Shown: piece after piece, positions 17,417 to 27,090 of the stretch
Position numbering within the stretch: position 1 is the stretch's first letter
Layout: each line of letters begins with the position of its first letter
Translations under genes and position numbers: made by a program
Source of the DNA: Chitinophaga pinensis
Lineage (GTDB): Bacteria > Bacteroidota > Bacteroidia > B-17B0 > Aurantibacillaceae
Reading direction: 5' to 3'
NCBI GenBank assembly: GCA_945860225.1
Contig: CAMAPT010000006.1
Coordinates: forward strand, 1-64,000
Length of the DNA stretch: 64,000 nt
The notes under the pieces: generated by a model
Databases searched by the model: none
Told to the model about the DNA's origin: nothing
Seen by the model: only the letters and a program-made list of their open reading frames with translations

Positions 17417-20400
17417 TTAAATACATTCTACCTCTTGCTCATGAATATATACTAGAATTTTTTTAACGGACGAATATCCAAGATTTAACAAGGCTTTTTC
17501 ATATTCATGCATTTGTAAATGATATTTTTGCGGATTTTTTTTTCCTGTCTTATAGTCTAATACAATCGCTTGATTGCTCGAAATAACCACTCGATCAGGT
17601 CTTAATATTTCACCTGTTTCAGTTAGTATTTCTAATTCATTTTTAACCTGCACACCAGGCTCAAAATACTCAGCAATAGATTCGATTGACAATAATTGAT
17701 TAATGTCCTTTAAAATGATTAAAGATTCTTCTTGGTTTATATCTCCAGACAAAACAAAATTAGATATAACCTCATTCACATCATTTTTTGTTTTGATTTT
17801 AGACAAAATATAATGAACCAATATACCATACTCTCTAGCCTTCATCAAGTCTTCGGTAACGTTATAGGCTAAAGAATTTTTAATTTTAACCACATCATTA
17901 TTTTGAGTGAATGTTAAATGCTTTATTTGCAATTGTTGTAATCCCACCTTATGGTGTTCTGATTTACCTCTTTGACAAAGCATACCGAATTCCAAAACTT
18001 GATTCGCCATATCAAAATGCGGCTGTGTTTGTGCAAAACTCAACAACCAATTATGACAATTCTTGATATTCTTTTTTTGAGGTTTTGGAGAAATAATATG
18101 TAAACGGTCAACCGCCCTCGTAAAATCAACATAGAGCATGTTCAAGCTATCTAAAATTTGTTGCTGGCGTTCCTTTTCGGCGAATGGTTTATATACTGTG
18201 CTATCTGCTACCTTTGTTGTTTGAATGAGTGCAACAGGTAAATCAATTTCTTGCTCGTCAATATCAACCCATATAGATTGCGTTTTTTCCGTTTCCCAAC
18301 CCATGTATGGAGTAATAACAATAGGAAATTCCAATCCCTTAGATGCATGAATCGTCATAATATTAACCGCATTGATACCCTCTGGTATAATAACGGACGC
18401 CTTTTCTGACCGACGTTCCCACCAATCTATAAAAAGAGTAATATTTGACGTATTACTTTGCAGAAAACCAAGCACCTCATCTAGGAAAAAGCGCACGTAT
18501 TGCGGGTTTTTTTCATTTAATTTTAAAACAGTAATAATTTCCAGGCAACACTCAAATAAATTTGAACTCGTTAATTTTAAAACATCAATACTTAAACCAC
18601 ACTCCTTTAAAATAGTATATAATTTTTTATGCTCTCTGGTATTTAATTCTCTCAAATATTTAACATTTTGGATCTCTCCAAAATATTGCTGACTATACAA
18701 ATAATGAATAATGACTGATGCTGACACTAAATCTTTTTGGTTAGAAATATATTTTAAAAAAGAAATAATAACTGTTATTTCAGTTGCATTATTCAATAAT
18801 AAGGAATCAGCAGAAACTACAGGAACTTCTTTTTCAATCAAATAATTGGCAATTAAATTACCGTGTTTGTTTTTTCGGACGATGATACATATATCGCTGT
18901 ATTGATAACCATCAGTTAGCGCTAATTCAATGTATTTAAGAACATAGCTTGTATTAACCGTATTCGCATCTTCGTTTTCCATTTCAGGAAAATTAATACT
19001 CACATATCCAGACTCTTCAATTTTGTGTTGTTGTTTTTGATGATGATATATTTCTTTTAGTGAGTCCGTCAAAACCGTATTTGACAAATACTCAAATAAC
19101 TCATTGTTAAATTTAACGATGATGCTTTCACTCCTGAAATTTTTACTTAATACTCTTTCTTCAAAATTTCTTATGAGCGATTTTTCTCTTTCCTCTAATA
19201 ATTCATTTTTATTAACGCTATTTATTTTTGGCAAATTTACAAACTGCTCTACATCGGCATTCCGCCATCTGTAAATTGATTGTTTACCATCACCTACTAT
19301 TAAATTTAAATAACCATTAGCTAAAGAATTATCAATCAAAGGCAACATATTTTGCCATTGCATAGCCGATGTATCCTGAAATTCATCTAATAAAAAATGT
19401 TTGTATTTATCTCCTAATCGTTCAAAAATAAAGGGAGTCGGTTCATTATTCACTACCTCCGAAATGAGTTCGTTGAATTCAGATATAAATAAAATATTTT
19501 CATCAGCTTTATATTCGTTAGTTAATTTTGCTAATTCATTCACCAACCCCATCGCATAAATGTTTTTATATATCAACTTAAAAACATTATAGCGCTGCTC
19601 ATTATCCTGTAAGTATTGTCTCACATTTTTGGCAATGATTTCGAGCTCTTGTTTTATACTGTCAACCGCAGTCCTTTCTGATATTGATACTTTACCTCCA
19701 TGCCATTTATCATTATCCAATGTTTTATTCACATTAGCTCCAAACAAATCTTCTGCAGAGGTTGATTTTAATCCATTTAACTTTACAAACAGATTATAAA
19801 TACCGGCATTTCCATTTGCGAAAGCATTATGGGTTAATTGTTTATCCTGGATCAATTTTAAAGCCTTGGCCCCATTAGATTTTAAAAAATCTTCATAATT
19901 TGAAATCTGCGATTTCAGTTGTTTTTTTGTTTTTTCAAAATCAGAAATACTGTACCGACTAAGTTGATTGATTAAATCACTAACCCCCTCCTTATTAATT
20001 TCTTTAATAAAATCGATTAGTGTCTGCTCCGGATCCCAATTTTTATTGTCTTCGATTTGCGACAATGAAAATTGAACTAAATAATCCGTCACTAATTTAT
20101 CTTTTCCTAAATGATTGATGAGTGAAGCGATGACTTTTTTGAAAACTGCATCAGAATCTGTTTCGATTTGAAAATTGATAGGTAATTTCAAATCCAATGC
20201 AAATGTTCGTATAATACGATGTGTAAAACTATCAATTGTGCCTATTGAAAAATCAGAATAATGATGTAAAATATCAGTTAGAACAATTTCTGCTCTTAAT
20301 TTTAACTCACTTTTAGTAATCCCAATTTCTTCGGCTATTAATTGACTCAAAAACTCATTTGATTCTGAACTAATTTCTCTTAAAGCTTTAATAATTCGCC

Positions 20401-20572
20401 ACTTCATTTCAGAAGCTGCTTTATTGGTAAACGTAATTGCTAAAATACTTTTGTAAGACTTTGTGAGACTAAAAGGTTGTTCTAACGCTAATTTTAAATA
20501 CTCTTTAACTAATGTGAAAGTTTTTCCACTTCCTGCAGAAGATTTGTATACTACGAAATTTTGTTTAGTCAT
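17417..20572 (-). CDS. UvrD/RecB-family helicase-nuclease, AddA-like
   Basis: ATP-dependent helicase with a C-terminal nuclease, expected to process double-strand breaks for recombination. Helicase motifs in order: Walker A YKSSAGSGKTFTLVKEYL, Walker B DEFQDTSAMQW, GDGKQSIYRWRNAD, MTIHASKGLEFPIVI and LNMLYVDFTRAVDRLHI. The C-terminus has a RecB-type nuclease signature, LRPDRVVI followed by AIVLDYKTGK with a downstream Q-x3-Y motif. The start was set at the ATG at 20572 (MTKQNFVVYKSSAG). The ATG at 20608 lies upstream of a TATCTTCG -7-like box at 20589-20596 and is disfavoured. An AddB partner is not adjacent: lepA lies downstream and the upstream gene is divergent. Confidence 0.88.
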   Translation of the reverse strand: MTKQNFVVYKSSAGSGKTFTLVKEYLKLALEQPFSLTKSYKSILAITFTNKAASEMKWRIIKALREISSESNEFLSQLIAEEIGITKSELKLRAEIVLTDILHHYSDFSIGTIDSFTHRIIRTFALDLKLPINFQIETDSDAVFKKVIASLINHLGKDKLVTDYLVQFSLSQIEDNKNWDPEQTLIDFIKEINKEGVSDLINQLSRYSISDFEKTKKQLKSQISNYEDFLKSNGAKALKLIQDKQLTHNAFANGNAGIYNLFVKLNGLKSTSAEDLFGANVNKTLDNDKWHGGKVSISERTAVDSIKQELEIIAKNVRQYLQDNEQRYNVFKLIYKNIYAMGLVNELAKLTNEYKADENILFISEFNELISEVVNNEPTPFIFERLGDKYKHFLLDEFQDTSAMQWQNMLPLIDNSLANGYLNLIVGDGKQSIYRWRNADVEQFVNLPKINSVNKNELLEEREKSLIRNFEERVLSKNFRSESIIVKFNNELFEYLSNTVLTDSLKEIYHHQKQQHKIEESGYVSINFPEMENEDANTVNTSYVLKYIELALTDGYQYSDICIIVRKNKHGNLIANYLIEKEVPVVSADSLLLNNATEITVIISFLKYISNQKDLVSASVIIHYLYSQQYFGEIQNVKYLRELNTREHKKLYTILKECGLSIDVLKLTSSNLFECCLEIITVLKLNEKNPQYVRFFLDEVLGFLQSNTSNITLFIDWWERRSEKASVIIPEGINAVNIMTIHASKGLEFPIVITPYMGWETEKTQSIWVDIDEQEIDLPVALIQTTKVADSTVYKPFAEKERQQQILDSLNMLYVDFTRAVDRLHIISPKPQKKNIKNCHNWLLSFAQTQPHFDMANQVLEFGMLCQRGKSEHHKVGLQQLQIKHLTFTQNNDVVKIKNSLAYNVTEDLMKAREYGILVHYILSKIKTKNDVNEVISNFVLSGDINQEESLIILKDINQLLSIESIAEYFEPGVQVKNELEILTETGEILRPDRVVISSNQAIVLDYKTGKKNPQKYHLQMHEYEKALLNLGYSSVKKILVYIHEQEVECI

Positions 20573-20636
20573 GGATTGCATCGTTCTTCGAAGATAAAAA
20601 TTATCCAAACAAGAAGCATAAAAAAGAAGTTAGGAT

Positions 20637-20667
20637 TTTGTATTTACAATTGCTATTCCTTTATTTG
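20637..20667 (+). promoter_or_regulatory. Putative promoter of the LEA-type lipoprotein
   Basis: TTTG at 20637-20640, then a TTTATTTG box ending at 20667 (one mismatch to TAnnTTTG), 23 bases before the ATG at 20691. Confidence 0.45.
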
Positions 20668-20690
20668 TCTTGCATTATTCACTCATAAAA

Positions 20691-21140
20691 ATGAAACCAA
20701 CTATAATTATTCTTTGCCTGTCTGTTTTATGTTTTTCTTGTAACAATTTCAAAGAAATTAGTGTCAGTAAAGTAGATGGTTTTTATTTAAAAAAAATAAA
20801 TCTAGAAAAAATTGAGGCAGAAATCAATTTACAAATCAATAATCCCAACAGTATAGGATTTTCTATTTATCCCTCCGAATTTGAAATAATTTATTGCGGT
20901 ATTAGATTAGGTAAAGCGACCTTAAACAAACGAGTACATATCAACAAACAATCTGATAAACTATACACTTTTCAGTTAAATTCTCGTGTCAAAGACCTTA
21001 ATCCGTTAGATGCCTTACAACTGTTGAACTTGAGTAAACTTGGAAAAATTGAAATAAAAGGTGATTTAAAAGCTGGTAAATTTTTTATAAAGAAAACTTA
21101 TCCAATTAATTATTCTACTTCAATAACTCCCTATTTTTAG
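20691..21140 (+). CDS. LEA14-like (LEA type 2 / WHy domain) lipoprotein
   Basis: Starts at ATG 20691 (MKPTIIILCLSVLCFSCNNF); a TTG at 20670 extends the frame but lies within the promoter leader. The lipobox-like CFSC indicates lipid attachment at Cys17. The rest matches a LEA type 2 domain: FYLKKINLEKIEAEINLQINNPNSIGFSIYPSEFEI and ...GKATLNKRVHINKQS...YTFQLNSRV, typical of small Bacteroidota envelope lipoproteins. The role is unknown; the related plant domain is stress-linked. It is divergent from the AddA-like gene and convergent with the DsbA-like gene. Confidence 0.78.
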   Translation: MKPTIIILCLSVLCFSCNNFKEISVSKVDGFYLKKINLEKIEAEINLQINNPNSIGFSIYPSEFEIIYCGIRLGKATLNKRVHINKQSDKLYTFQLNSRVKDLNPLDALQLLNLSKLGKIEIKGDLKAGKFFIKKTYPINYSTSITPYF

Positions 21141-21193
21141 AACATTGTCCCTGTTTAATTATTTTCCCTTTTACATGATTCATTAATTAGGGT

Positions 21194-21907
21194 CTATATA
21201 GTTTTGTCACAGCCATCACTACCACAAATTTTCTGATCGTCTACATTCATCATTTTGGTTTTATGACTGATTTGAAACTCACTATGACTTTTCATCAAAG
21301 CTTGCAAAAATATTTCTGATTCCTGAGCGCCTGAAATGACATATTTTCCATCCAATAGAAAAAAAGGAACTCCACGTACCCCAATTTTTTGACCTTCTAT
21401 AATATCCTGCTTTATTTCATCAGAATATGCTTGATTATTAAATACACCCATAATTTCTGCTTCATCAATATCCAACTCTTTACCAATTTGCAATAATGTA
21501 AAATGGTCGGCCGTATTTTTACCATCAGTAAAATAGGCTTCAAATAATTTCTCTTCTACCTCATTTTGCTTCCCATATTTTTTTGCTAAGTGCAACAATC
21601 GATGTGCATCTAAGGAATTAGCAACTACAGCTTTGTCAAAATTAAATTCTAAACCAACTTGCCTGGCCATATTTGTTACATAATCTGTCGTTTCTTGGGC
21701 TTGTTGTTTACTCCAGCCCTTTTTTTCTGCCAAATAATCGATGGTATTCAATTTTGGATTAGTAATAGTAGTTGGGTCTAACTGAAAACTTTTCCAAATA
21801 ACTTCTATTTTATCTTTATAAGGGAATTTAGATAGAGCATTTTCAAATTTACGTTTTCCGATATAACAAAACGGACACATCACATCACTCCAAATTTCTA
21901 CTTTCAT
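21194..21907 (-). CDS. DsbA family oxidoreductase, FrnE-like
   Basis: A thioredoxin-fold protein of 237 residues beginning MKVEIWSDVMCPFCYIGKRKFENAL, with an active-site CPFC and no signal peptide, so cytoplasmic. The central insert is helical (VGLEFNFDKAVVANSLDAHRLLHLAKKYG), and the cis-proline motif GVRGVPFFLLDGKYVISGAQ near residue 185 is typical of the FrnE/DsbA-like subgroup. A Cys-containing tail (CGSDGCDKTI) extends beyond the usual domain end and is unusual; it could bind metal or undergo redox exchange. A 2-hydroxychromene-2-carboxylate isomerase assignment is an alternative within the same fold but less likely with CPFC. Confidence 0.88.
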   Translation of the reverse strand: MKVEIWSDVMCPFCYIGKRKFENALSKFPYKDKIEVIWKSFQLDPTTITNPKLNTIDYLAEKKGWSKQQAQETTDYVTNMARQVGLEFNFDKAVVANSLDAHRLLHLAKKYGKQNEVEEKLFEAYFTDGKNTADHFTLLQIGKELDIDEAEIMGVFNNQAYSDEIKQDIIEGQKIGVRGVPFFLLDGKYVISGAQESEIFLQALMKSHSEFQISHKTKMMNVDDQKICGSDGCDKTI

Positions 21908-21964
21908 TATTATCTACTTTTATTTTTTAGTTAATATTTTACATTGACTCATTTAATAACTCAT

Positions 21965-21998
21965 AAAAAAAACAAGCCATCATAAATGATAGCTTGTT
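21965..21998 (-). terminator. Rho-independent terminator of the DUF349 gene
   Basis: Near-perfect 13-bp stem (aacaagccatcat / atgatagcttgtt, one mismatch, 2-base centre); read on the minus strand it ends in a T run. Confidence 0.8.
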
Positions 21999-22026
21999 AT
22001 TACTCATTAATAGATAGATACAAAAC

Positions 22027-23778
22027 CTATTGAACTGGCTTGAATTTATTTAATTCAGTTAATACTAACTTACGTTTTTCATTAAACTCAGCTATTTTTT
22101 GTTTTTCAGAATTGATTTTAGTTTCAATTTCCTTAATGAATGGATTTCCATTCTTACTGCTAGATTTAAAAAAGCCTAAATTATTCTCATAGGTTTTTAT
22201 TCTTCCATTAATTTCATCAATATGTTTCCTGAGGTAATCTGCTTCCTTTTTCAAAGCTAATTCAGGAGATTCGCCATTCACAAAACGTTCCAATTTAGAT
22301 TTAAACTGCATCATGAATTTTTCAGCATTGCTGATATTCATTTTCTCATATAATTCATCTAAACAATTGTAAAACTCATCATTAATTCGTTTTTTATCTT
22401 TCAACGGAACCAATCCTGCCTCATTCCAATCAGTTGATAATTGTTTTAATGTTGCATGATTAGACGATATATCATCGCTCAATTGGAAATCTTTAATTTT
22501 CTTAAGCAATTCCTCTTTCACTACCAAATTATGCTCATAACTAGCATCAATAGCTTCAAAATGAGCTTTTTTAGCATCAAAAAAATGATTGCAAGCCCCT
22601 CTAAATTGATTGAACAATTTGGTTTCATCGCCACCTGCGTGTGGTACCTTTTTCCATGATTCTTGCAATTTAATTAGAGCCATTCCTGTTTTTTGCCAAT
22701 CTGTGCTATCTTTCAATGCATTTGCCTTAGCAATTAATTCTTGCTTTTGTTTTTTAATCTCGCTCATTTTTTCATGAACTGAGTTAAAAAACACTTTTTT
22801 CTTATCGAAAAATGAATCACACGCTTCTCTAAATTTCAACCAAACTTTATCATTATCCTTAGCATTGGCTCTTCCTATAGTTTTCCACTCAGCCTGTAAG
22901 CTAATTAATTCATTAGTAAGGTTATTCCAGGTTTGACTATTGGCGCCTTCAGCTCTAACCATGATATCATCAATTTTTTCCAAAATTGATTTCTTTTTGG
23001 ATAGATTGATTTCCTTTTCTTCTTCTACTGAATGATAATGAGCTTTTAATTTAGAATAAGCTTCTTCCAAAGCTAATCTAAAAGCGCCTTTTAATTCGTC
23101 CCATTTATCGCTAGGAACCGGACCTATTTCTTCCCAATCATTTCTGTAAATTTTAATTAACCGCTCAGCTTCCTTTATATTTTCAAGGTTTTTTAAACCT
23201 TTTATTTTTTCAAGTAATTCTGTTTTTAATTCATAATTACGTTTTAAGTCATGCTCTTGTAGTTGTTTTGACAAACTTAACTTATAGTTAAATTCTTCGA
23301 TGGCCTTGCTATATTCTGCCTGAATTTCTTTGTATTTATGGGGAGATACAGCTCCAGTTTCTTTCCACTGTGCCTGCAATTCAACTAATTTCTTAATAGC
23401 CGCACCAATATTATCACTCACTTGACTCAAGTCATTTATCTTACGTATGATTTCCTGACGTGTTATTAAATGCTTATTTTGCTCAATTGCCAATTGAGCA
23501 TCTTCTTCCTTTTTTCTTTTTTCAAATTTTTCCATCAAGTTTGAAATTTTAATATCCTCTGAAGATTCAGCATATTCAAATTCTTTAGCCTTTCCTCCTT
23601 CTTCCACAAACTCTTGCTTAGCTTTTTCAAACTCAATTGTCCATAATTTTTTATACTCTTTTTGCAGAGTTCGCATTTGGTTAGCAACAGCACTCACTTC
23701 AGGTTGTTGAAGCATTTCTTCCATTTTAGTAATAATTACTTGTTTCATAGGGTTTATCATTGTTTGTTTTTCAGTCAC
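22027..23778 (-). CDS. DUF349 repeat protein
   Basis: A 583-residue, highly charged, almost wholly helical protein. About five DUF349 repeats are visible, each with the pattern L..LQ..WK..G.v....d..lw..Fr.a.d.ff..k (for example LVELQAQWKETGAVS, IYRNDWEEIGPVPSDKWDEL, LISLQAEWKTIGRA, LIKLQESWKKVP, LSTDWNEAGLVP). No signal peptide or membrane segment, so it is probably cytoplasmic. DUF349 proteins are of unknown molecular function; some have been linked to competence or nucleic-acid metabolism. It is monocistronic, with a TATGTTTG box 41 bases upstream and a terminator downstream. An in-frame ATG at codon 11 is a possible alternative start. Confidence 0.88.
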   Translation of the reverse strand: MTEKQTMINPMKQVIITKMEEMLQQPEVSAVANQMRTLQKEYKKLWTIEFEKAKQEFVEEGGKAKEFEYAESSEDIKISNLMEKFEKRKKEEDAQLAIEQNKHLITRQEIIRKINDLSQVSDNIGAAIKKLVELQAQWKETGAVSPHKYKEIQAEYSKAIEEFNYKLSLSKQLQEHDLKRNYELKTELLEKIKGLKNLENIKEAERLIKIYRNDWEEIGPVPSDKWDELKGAFRLALEEAYSKLKAHYHSVEEEKEINLSKKKSILEKIDDIMVRAEGANSQTWNNLTNELISLQAEWKTIGRANAKDNDKVWLKFREACDSFFDKKKVFFNSVHEKMSEIKKQKQELIAKANALKDSTDWQKTGMALIKLQESWKKVPHAGGDETKLFNQFRGACNHFFDAKKAHFEAIDASYEHNLVVKEELLKKIKDFQLSDDISSNHATLKQLSTDWNEAGLVPLKDKKRINDEFYNCLDELYEKMNISNAEKFMMQFKSKLERFVNGESPELALKKEADYLRKHIDEINGRIKTYENNLGFFKSSSKNGNPFIKEIETKINSEKQKIAEFNEKRKLVLTELNKFKPVQ

Positions 23779-23819
23779 CTTATTATAGCTAGTTTAATTA
23801 TCTGATCTTGTTTTTGGAG

Positions 23820-23827
23820 CAAACATA
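23820..23827 (-). promoter_or_regulatory. Putative -7 box (TATGTTTG) of the DUF349 gene
   Basis: Exact TAnnTTTG on the minus strand, 41 bases before the start codon. The 325-base gap 23779-24103 holds this box, the direct repeat at 23852/23881 and the mutS2 leader; no gene was seen in it. Confidence 0.5.
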
Positions 23828-23851
23828 GCTAATTTGTTATGTATTTTTTAT

Positions 23852-23891
23852 TATGGATTAGTTATTTATAAATGTTTGAATATGGATTAGT
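23852..23891. repeat. Direct repeat TATGGATTAGT, two copies 29 bases apart
   Basis: Copies at 23852-23862 and 23881-23891, with a partial third (tatggatt) at 23984-23991. All lie in the non-coding gap between the divergent DUF349 and mutS2-like genes. Possibly regulator sites; no regulator can be named. Confidence 0.4.
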
Positions 23892-24103
23892 GTTATGCAA
23901 AAATGTTATCTGTATCATGAAGTAGTTCAAATAGATTATACAGCATGTTTAAGCATTATACGTATTTTGAAATAAACCTTATTTATGGATTCTTGTTTAA
24001 ATATTTTTAACCTACCAAAAATAAAGTAAATTTTTAGTTTAGAAAACAATATGGCCTTTTTTTTAGATAACAATCAAAATAAATAGCTTAATTTTATTTT
24101 ACC

Positions 24104-26185
24104 ATGAATATTATAGACTCTGAAGCCCTAGAATTATTAGAGTTTCAAAAAATAAAAAAATACATTAATGATTTTTGTCACAGTCATTCTGCAAAACAAA
24201 AGGCAACCCAAATCGGCATTTTTGAAAATTATACCGATTTAACAACAGAATTAAACCGAGTTTCTGAACTAAAAAATACGTTATCAAGTAATTCTTTTTT
24301 TCCGGATATCTTGTTTGATGATTTCAGAAAAGAGATCTCTTTATTGTCATTGGCAGGAAGCATGTTAACGGAAGATCAATTTTTATTGATTAAACAAGCC
24401 ACAGAAATAAGCAATACAGCCATTCGGTTTCTAAAAAACAAAAAACAATTACTTCCTTATTTATCTCAACTAGCAGATAATTTAAATGATAACAAATTTA
24501 TTATAGAAGAAATAGATCGCATCATCGATTTTGACGCAACAGTGAAAAATTCTGCTTCCAAAGATTTACAAAAAATAAGGAAAGAATTATCAGAAAAACG
24601 AAGAGATAGTGATGCCAAATTTGACAGACAAGTAAACGAACTACGCAAACTAGGTTTTATTAGAGACAATGAAGAAAGTTTTTTTAATGGCAGGAGAACC
24701 TTGGCTGTATTGGTTGAATATAAATCAGAGGTTAACGGTTTTGTGCATAATAAAAGTGAAAGTGGGAAAACCATATTTATAGAACCTAGCGCTACCATAA
24801 GTATTAACAATGATATTGCCGAATTAGAAATTGATGAGCGCAGAGAAATTAACCGCATATTACGTGAATTATCAGACACGCTCCGTCCATTTGCTTCACA
24901 ATTAAAACAGTTTCACGATTTTTTAGTTGAATTGGATTTCCTGAAAGGCAAAGCGAAATTTGCTAATTTAATTCAAGGTACATTACCTGTCATCTCTAAT
25001 TATCCGGAATTAAAGGTTAATAAAGCTTTTCACCCCCTATTATTTTTACAGAATAAAGAATTAAAAAAACAAACCATCCCACTCAATATTCATTTGAAAA
25101 AAGAAAATCATTTGGTTGTGATTTCAGGGCCAAATGCTGGAGGTAAATCTATTACACTCAAAACAGTAGGGCTATTACAAGTCATGTTACAAAGTGGATT
25201 ATTAGTTAGTGTGGCCGAAAATTCAGTGATGGGCTTTTTTAAACATATATTGATTGATATAGGAGACACGCAAAGCATTGAACATGAATTAAGTACCTAC
25301 AGTGCTCGATTAAAAAATATGATTTCGATACTTGAAAAAGTTAACCATGAAACGCTTATCCTCATGGATGAATTTGGTAGTGGGACGGATCCTGAATTAG
25401 GTGGCGCTATGGCCGAAGTAGTATTGGAAGAACTAGTAAAATCTGGCACGTTTGGGGTTATTACAACCCATTATTCGAATGTAAAATTATTAGCCAATCA
25501 ATTAAAAGGTGTATTAAACGGTAGTATGCTCTTTGATTTAGAAACGTTGAACCCTAAATATATTTTAACTGTGGGCGAACCAGGAAGTAGCTATACTTTT
25601 GAAGTAGCTGAAAAAGTTGGTTTTCCGAAAAATTTGATTCAAAGAGCCAAGCAAAAAATAGATATTGACAAAATTGATTTAAACAAGATGCTCGCCGAAA
25701 TACAACAGCAAAAAACAAAATTGGCTGAAGCGATGGAGCGCTCTGAACATCAAGAATTTTTGCGAAAAATATCCAAAGAAAAATATGATACCCTATTCAA
25801 TAATTGGAAAGACAAAACGGAAAAGGATCGAGAACGAAAAATAGAATTAGCTAGACTTGCAGAATTTGGTGCTAAATACCTGCGATTAATGGATGATTGG
25901 AATAAAAATGAAGATCGAAAAGCAGTTATTAAACGATTTATTGATAGTATAACTGCAGAAACCAATAAACGAAAAGAATTAGCTAAACAAAACAAACGAG
26001 ATCAATTTGCAGAAAAAAAAGTAGCTCGATTAAAACCACTGCTAAAAATTGGAAGTAAAGTAAAAGTGTTAAATGGGTCCGAAATTGGACTAGTAGAAGA
26101 AATCAAAAACGAAAAAGTCAATATCAAATTTGGTCATCTTAAAATGACAGTTAATATCGAAAACTTAGAATTGGTAAAGGAGTAA
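24104..26185 (+). CDS. MutS2-family ATPase lacking an Smr domain
   Basis: A 693-residue MutS2-like protein: N-terminal helical core, Walker A SGPNAGGKSITLKTVGL at residues ~341-357, Walker B LILMDEFGSGTDPELGG at ~421-437, and ITTHYSNVKLLA. A coiled-coil region (~540-640) follows, then a C-terminal beta domain (IGSKVKVLNGSEIGLVEEI...LELVKE) where the protein ends. Canonical MutS2 continues into an Smr nuclease domain; Bacteroidota homologues commonly stop here, so this looks lineage-normal rather than broken. The usual role is ribosome rescue or suppression of recombination. A TAATTTTA box (24089-24096) ends 7 bases before the ATG. A separate Smr protein is encoded at 55893-56882. Confidence 0.9.
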   Translation: MNIIDSEALELLEFQKIKKYINDFCHSHSAKQKATQIGIFENYTDLTTELNRVSELKNTLSSNSFFPDILFDDFRKEISLLSLAGSMLTEDQFLLIKQATEISNTAIRFLKNKKQLLPYLSQLADNLNDNKFIIEEIDRIIDFDATVKNSASKDLQKIRKELSEKRRDSDAKFDRQVNELRKLGFIRDNEESFFNGRRTLAVLVEYKSEVNGFVHNKSESGKTIFIEPSATISINNDIAELEIDERREINRILRELSDTLRPFASQLKQFHDFLVELDFLKGKAKFANLIQGTLPVISNYPELKVNKAFHPLLFLQNKELKKQTIPLNIHLKKENHLVVISGPNAGGKSITLKTVGLLQVMLQSGLLVSVAENSVMGFFKHILIDIGDTQSIEHELSTYSARLKNMISILEKVNHETLILMDEFGSGTDPELGGAMAEVVLEELVKSGTFGVITTHYSNVKLLANQLKGVLNGSMLFDLETLNPKYILTVGEPGSSYTFEVAEKVGFPKNLIQRAKQKIDIDKIDLNKMLAEIQQQKTKLAEAMERSEHQEFLRKISKEKYDTLFNNWKDKTEKDRERKIELARLAEFGAKYLRLMDDWNKNEDRKAVIKRFIDSITAETNKRKELAKQNKRDQFAEKKVARLKPLLKIGSKVKVLNGSEIGLVEEIKNEKVNIKFGHLKMTVNIENLELVKE

Positions 26186-26313
26186 ACTAAATACCGTCAT
26201 TTAAGAGGTGTGATGGCTTGCAAAATAACAACCCGCAGCTTAACAAAAACACCCTAGATAATGATCAAAATGCCGCCTAGATTCTGGAAACGTTGTTTTG
26301 TGTTGTGGTTTTA

Positions 26314-27057
26314 TTACCTCATCCACCCTTCAATTTTATAATTCTTTGTAAATATTTTTCGCTCTTGTTCACCATTGTCAGGTTTAAACCAAACTTCAAA
26401 CCTTGCGGCATAGGGCTGTCCCCAATCTCCTTCATAAATTGTAAAATGAGAAGTAGTTGCAAACTTTATAACGCTGTCTTTTGGATTATATATTTTAACT
26501 AAACTTCTTTCGGGCAATCTGTCTGTAGATAAAGCATAATCTTGCGTAATTTCAAAGACTTTCAAATAGATTATCCCACGCTCTATTTTACCGATCCAAA
26601 AGTCATACTCATAAAGTCCTGGTTGAAATGAATTATATAATTGGAAGTCGGTTTTTGTTATTTTTTGGTTTGTAATACTATCCGGTCTATGCTCATCAAA
26701 ATCTAAATCAATAGGGCAATTGATTAGGATATTTGTTGATATTTTTAAATTTTTAGCCCACTCGTCTGGTGTTTCTTGTTCTATAAAAAATATGGCGATT
26801 GAGTAAAAAACAAATGCAACAATTGTTCCTCCAAAAACACCTAAACTTAATAAGCCCTTTAACCAATTTTTCTTTAAAAACAGATAAATTGCAGAAATCA
26901 AAATTATCAAAAGTCCAAGTCCAAAGAATAAGAATGCGATATTTCCAAATGTTCTATTCCCAAATATTTCGGAAAGCCCAAATGTTATACAAGCAAGAAA
27001 CCAAAATAAAATTGGTAGCCACCATTTGTCAAAAAAATATCTAAATAATTTTATCAT
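26314..27057 (-). CDS. Unrecognised membrane protein with soluble C-terminal domain
   Basis: A 247-residue protein with three hydrophobic segments in the first ~115 residues (LPILFWFLACITFGLSEIF, IAFLFFGLGLLIILISAIYLF, GVFGGTIVAFVFYSIAIFF). A ~130-residue beta-rich domain with several Trp follows (YEYDFWIGKIERGIIYLKVFEI, FTIYEGDWGQPYAARFEVWF). I do not recognise the family. It lies in the accessory stretch between mutS2 and the hybrid kinase, directly downstream of the attC-like element (27091-27209) when read on the minus strand. No similar element was found after its 3' end. Confidence 0.7.
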   Translation of the reverse strand: MIKLFRYFFDKWWLPILFWFLACITFGLSEIFGNRTFGNIAFLFFGLGLLIILISAIYLFLKKNWLKGLLSLGVFGGTIVAFVFYSIAIFFIEQETPDEWAKNLKISTNILINCPIDLDFDEHRPDSITNQKITKTDFQLYNSFQPGLYEYDFWIGKIERGIIYLKVFEITQDYALSTDRLPERSLVKIYNPKDSVIKFATTSHFTIYEGDWGQPYAARFEVWFKPDNGEQERKIFTKNYKIEGWMR

Positions 27058-27090
27058 TCAACTTGTCTCACAAAATTTTTTTTCTACCAT

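Noticed and set aside
20573-20608. Longer start for the AddA-like helicase at ATG 20608
   Set aside because: It lies upstream of a -7-like box (20589-20596) and adds non-family residues.
26186-26313. A second attC-like site downstream of the 247-aa gene
   Set aside because: GCTTAAC is present near 26238, but no matching GTTRRRY box or complementary arm lies within a suitable distance.
26150-26313. MutS2 frameshift removing an Smr domain
   Set aside because: No Smr-like sequence in any frame after the stop, and the C-terminus matches the normal end of Bacteroidota homologues.
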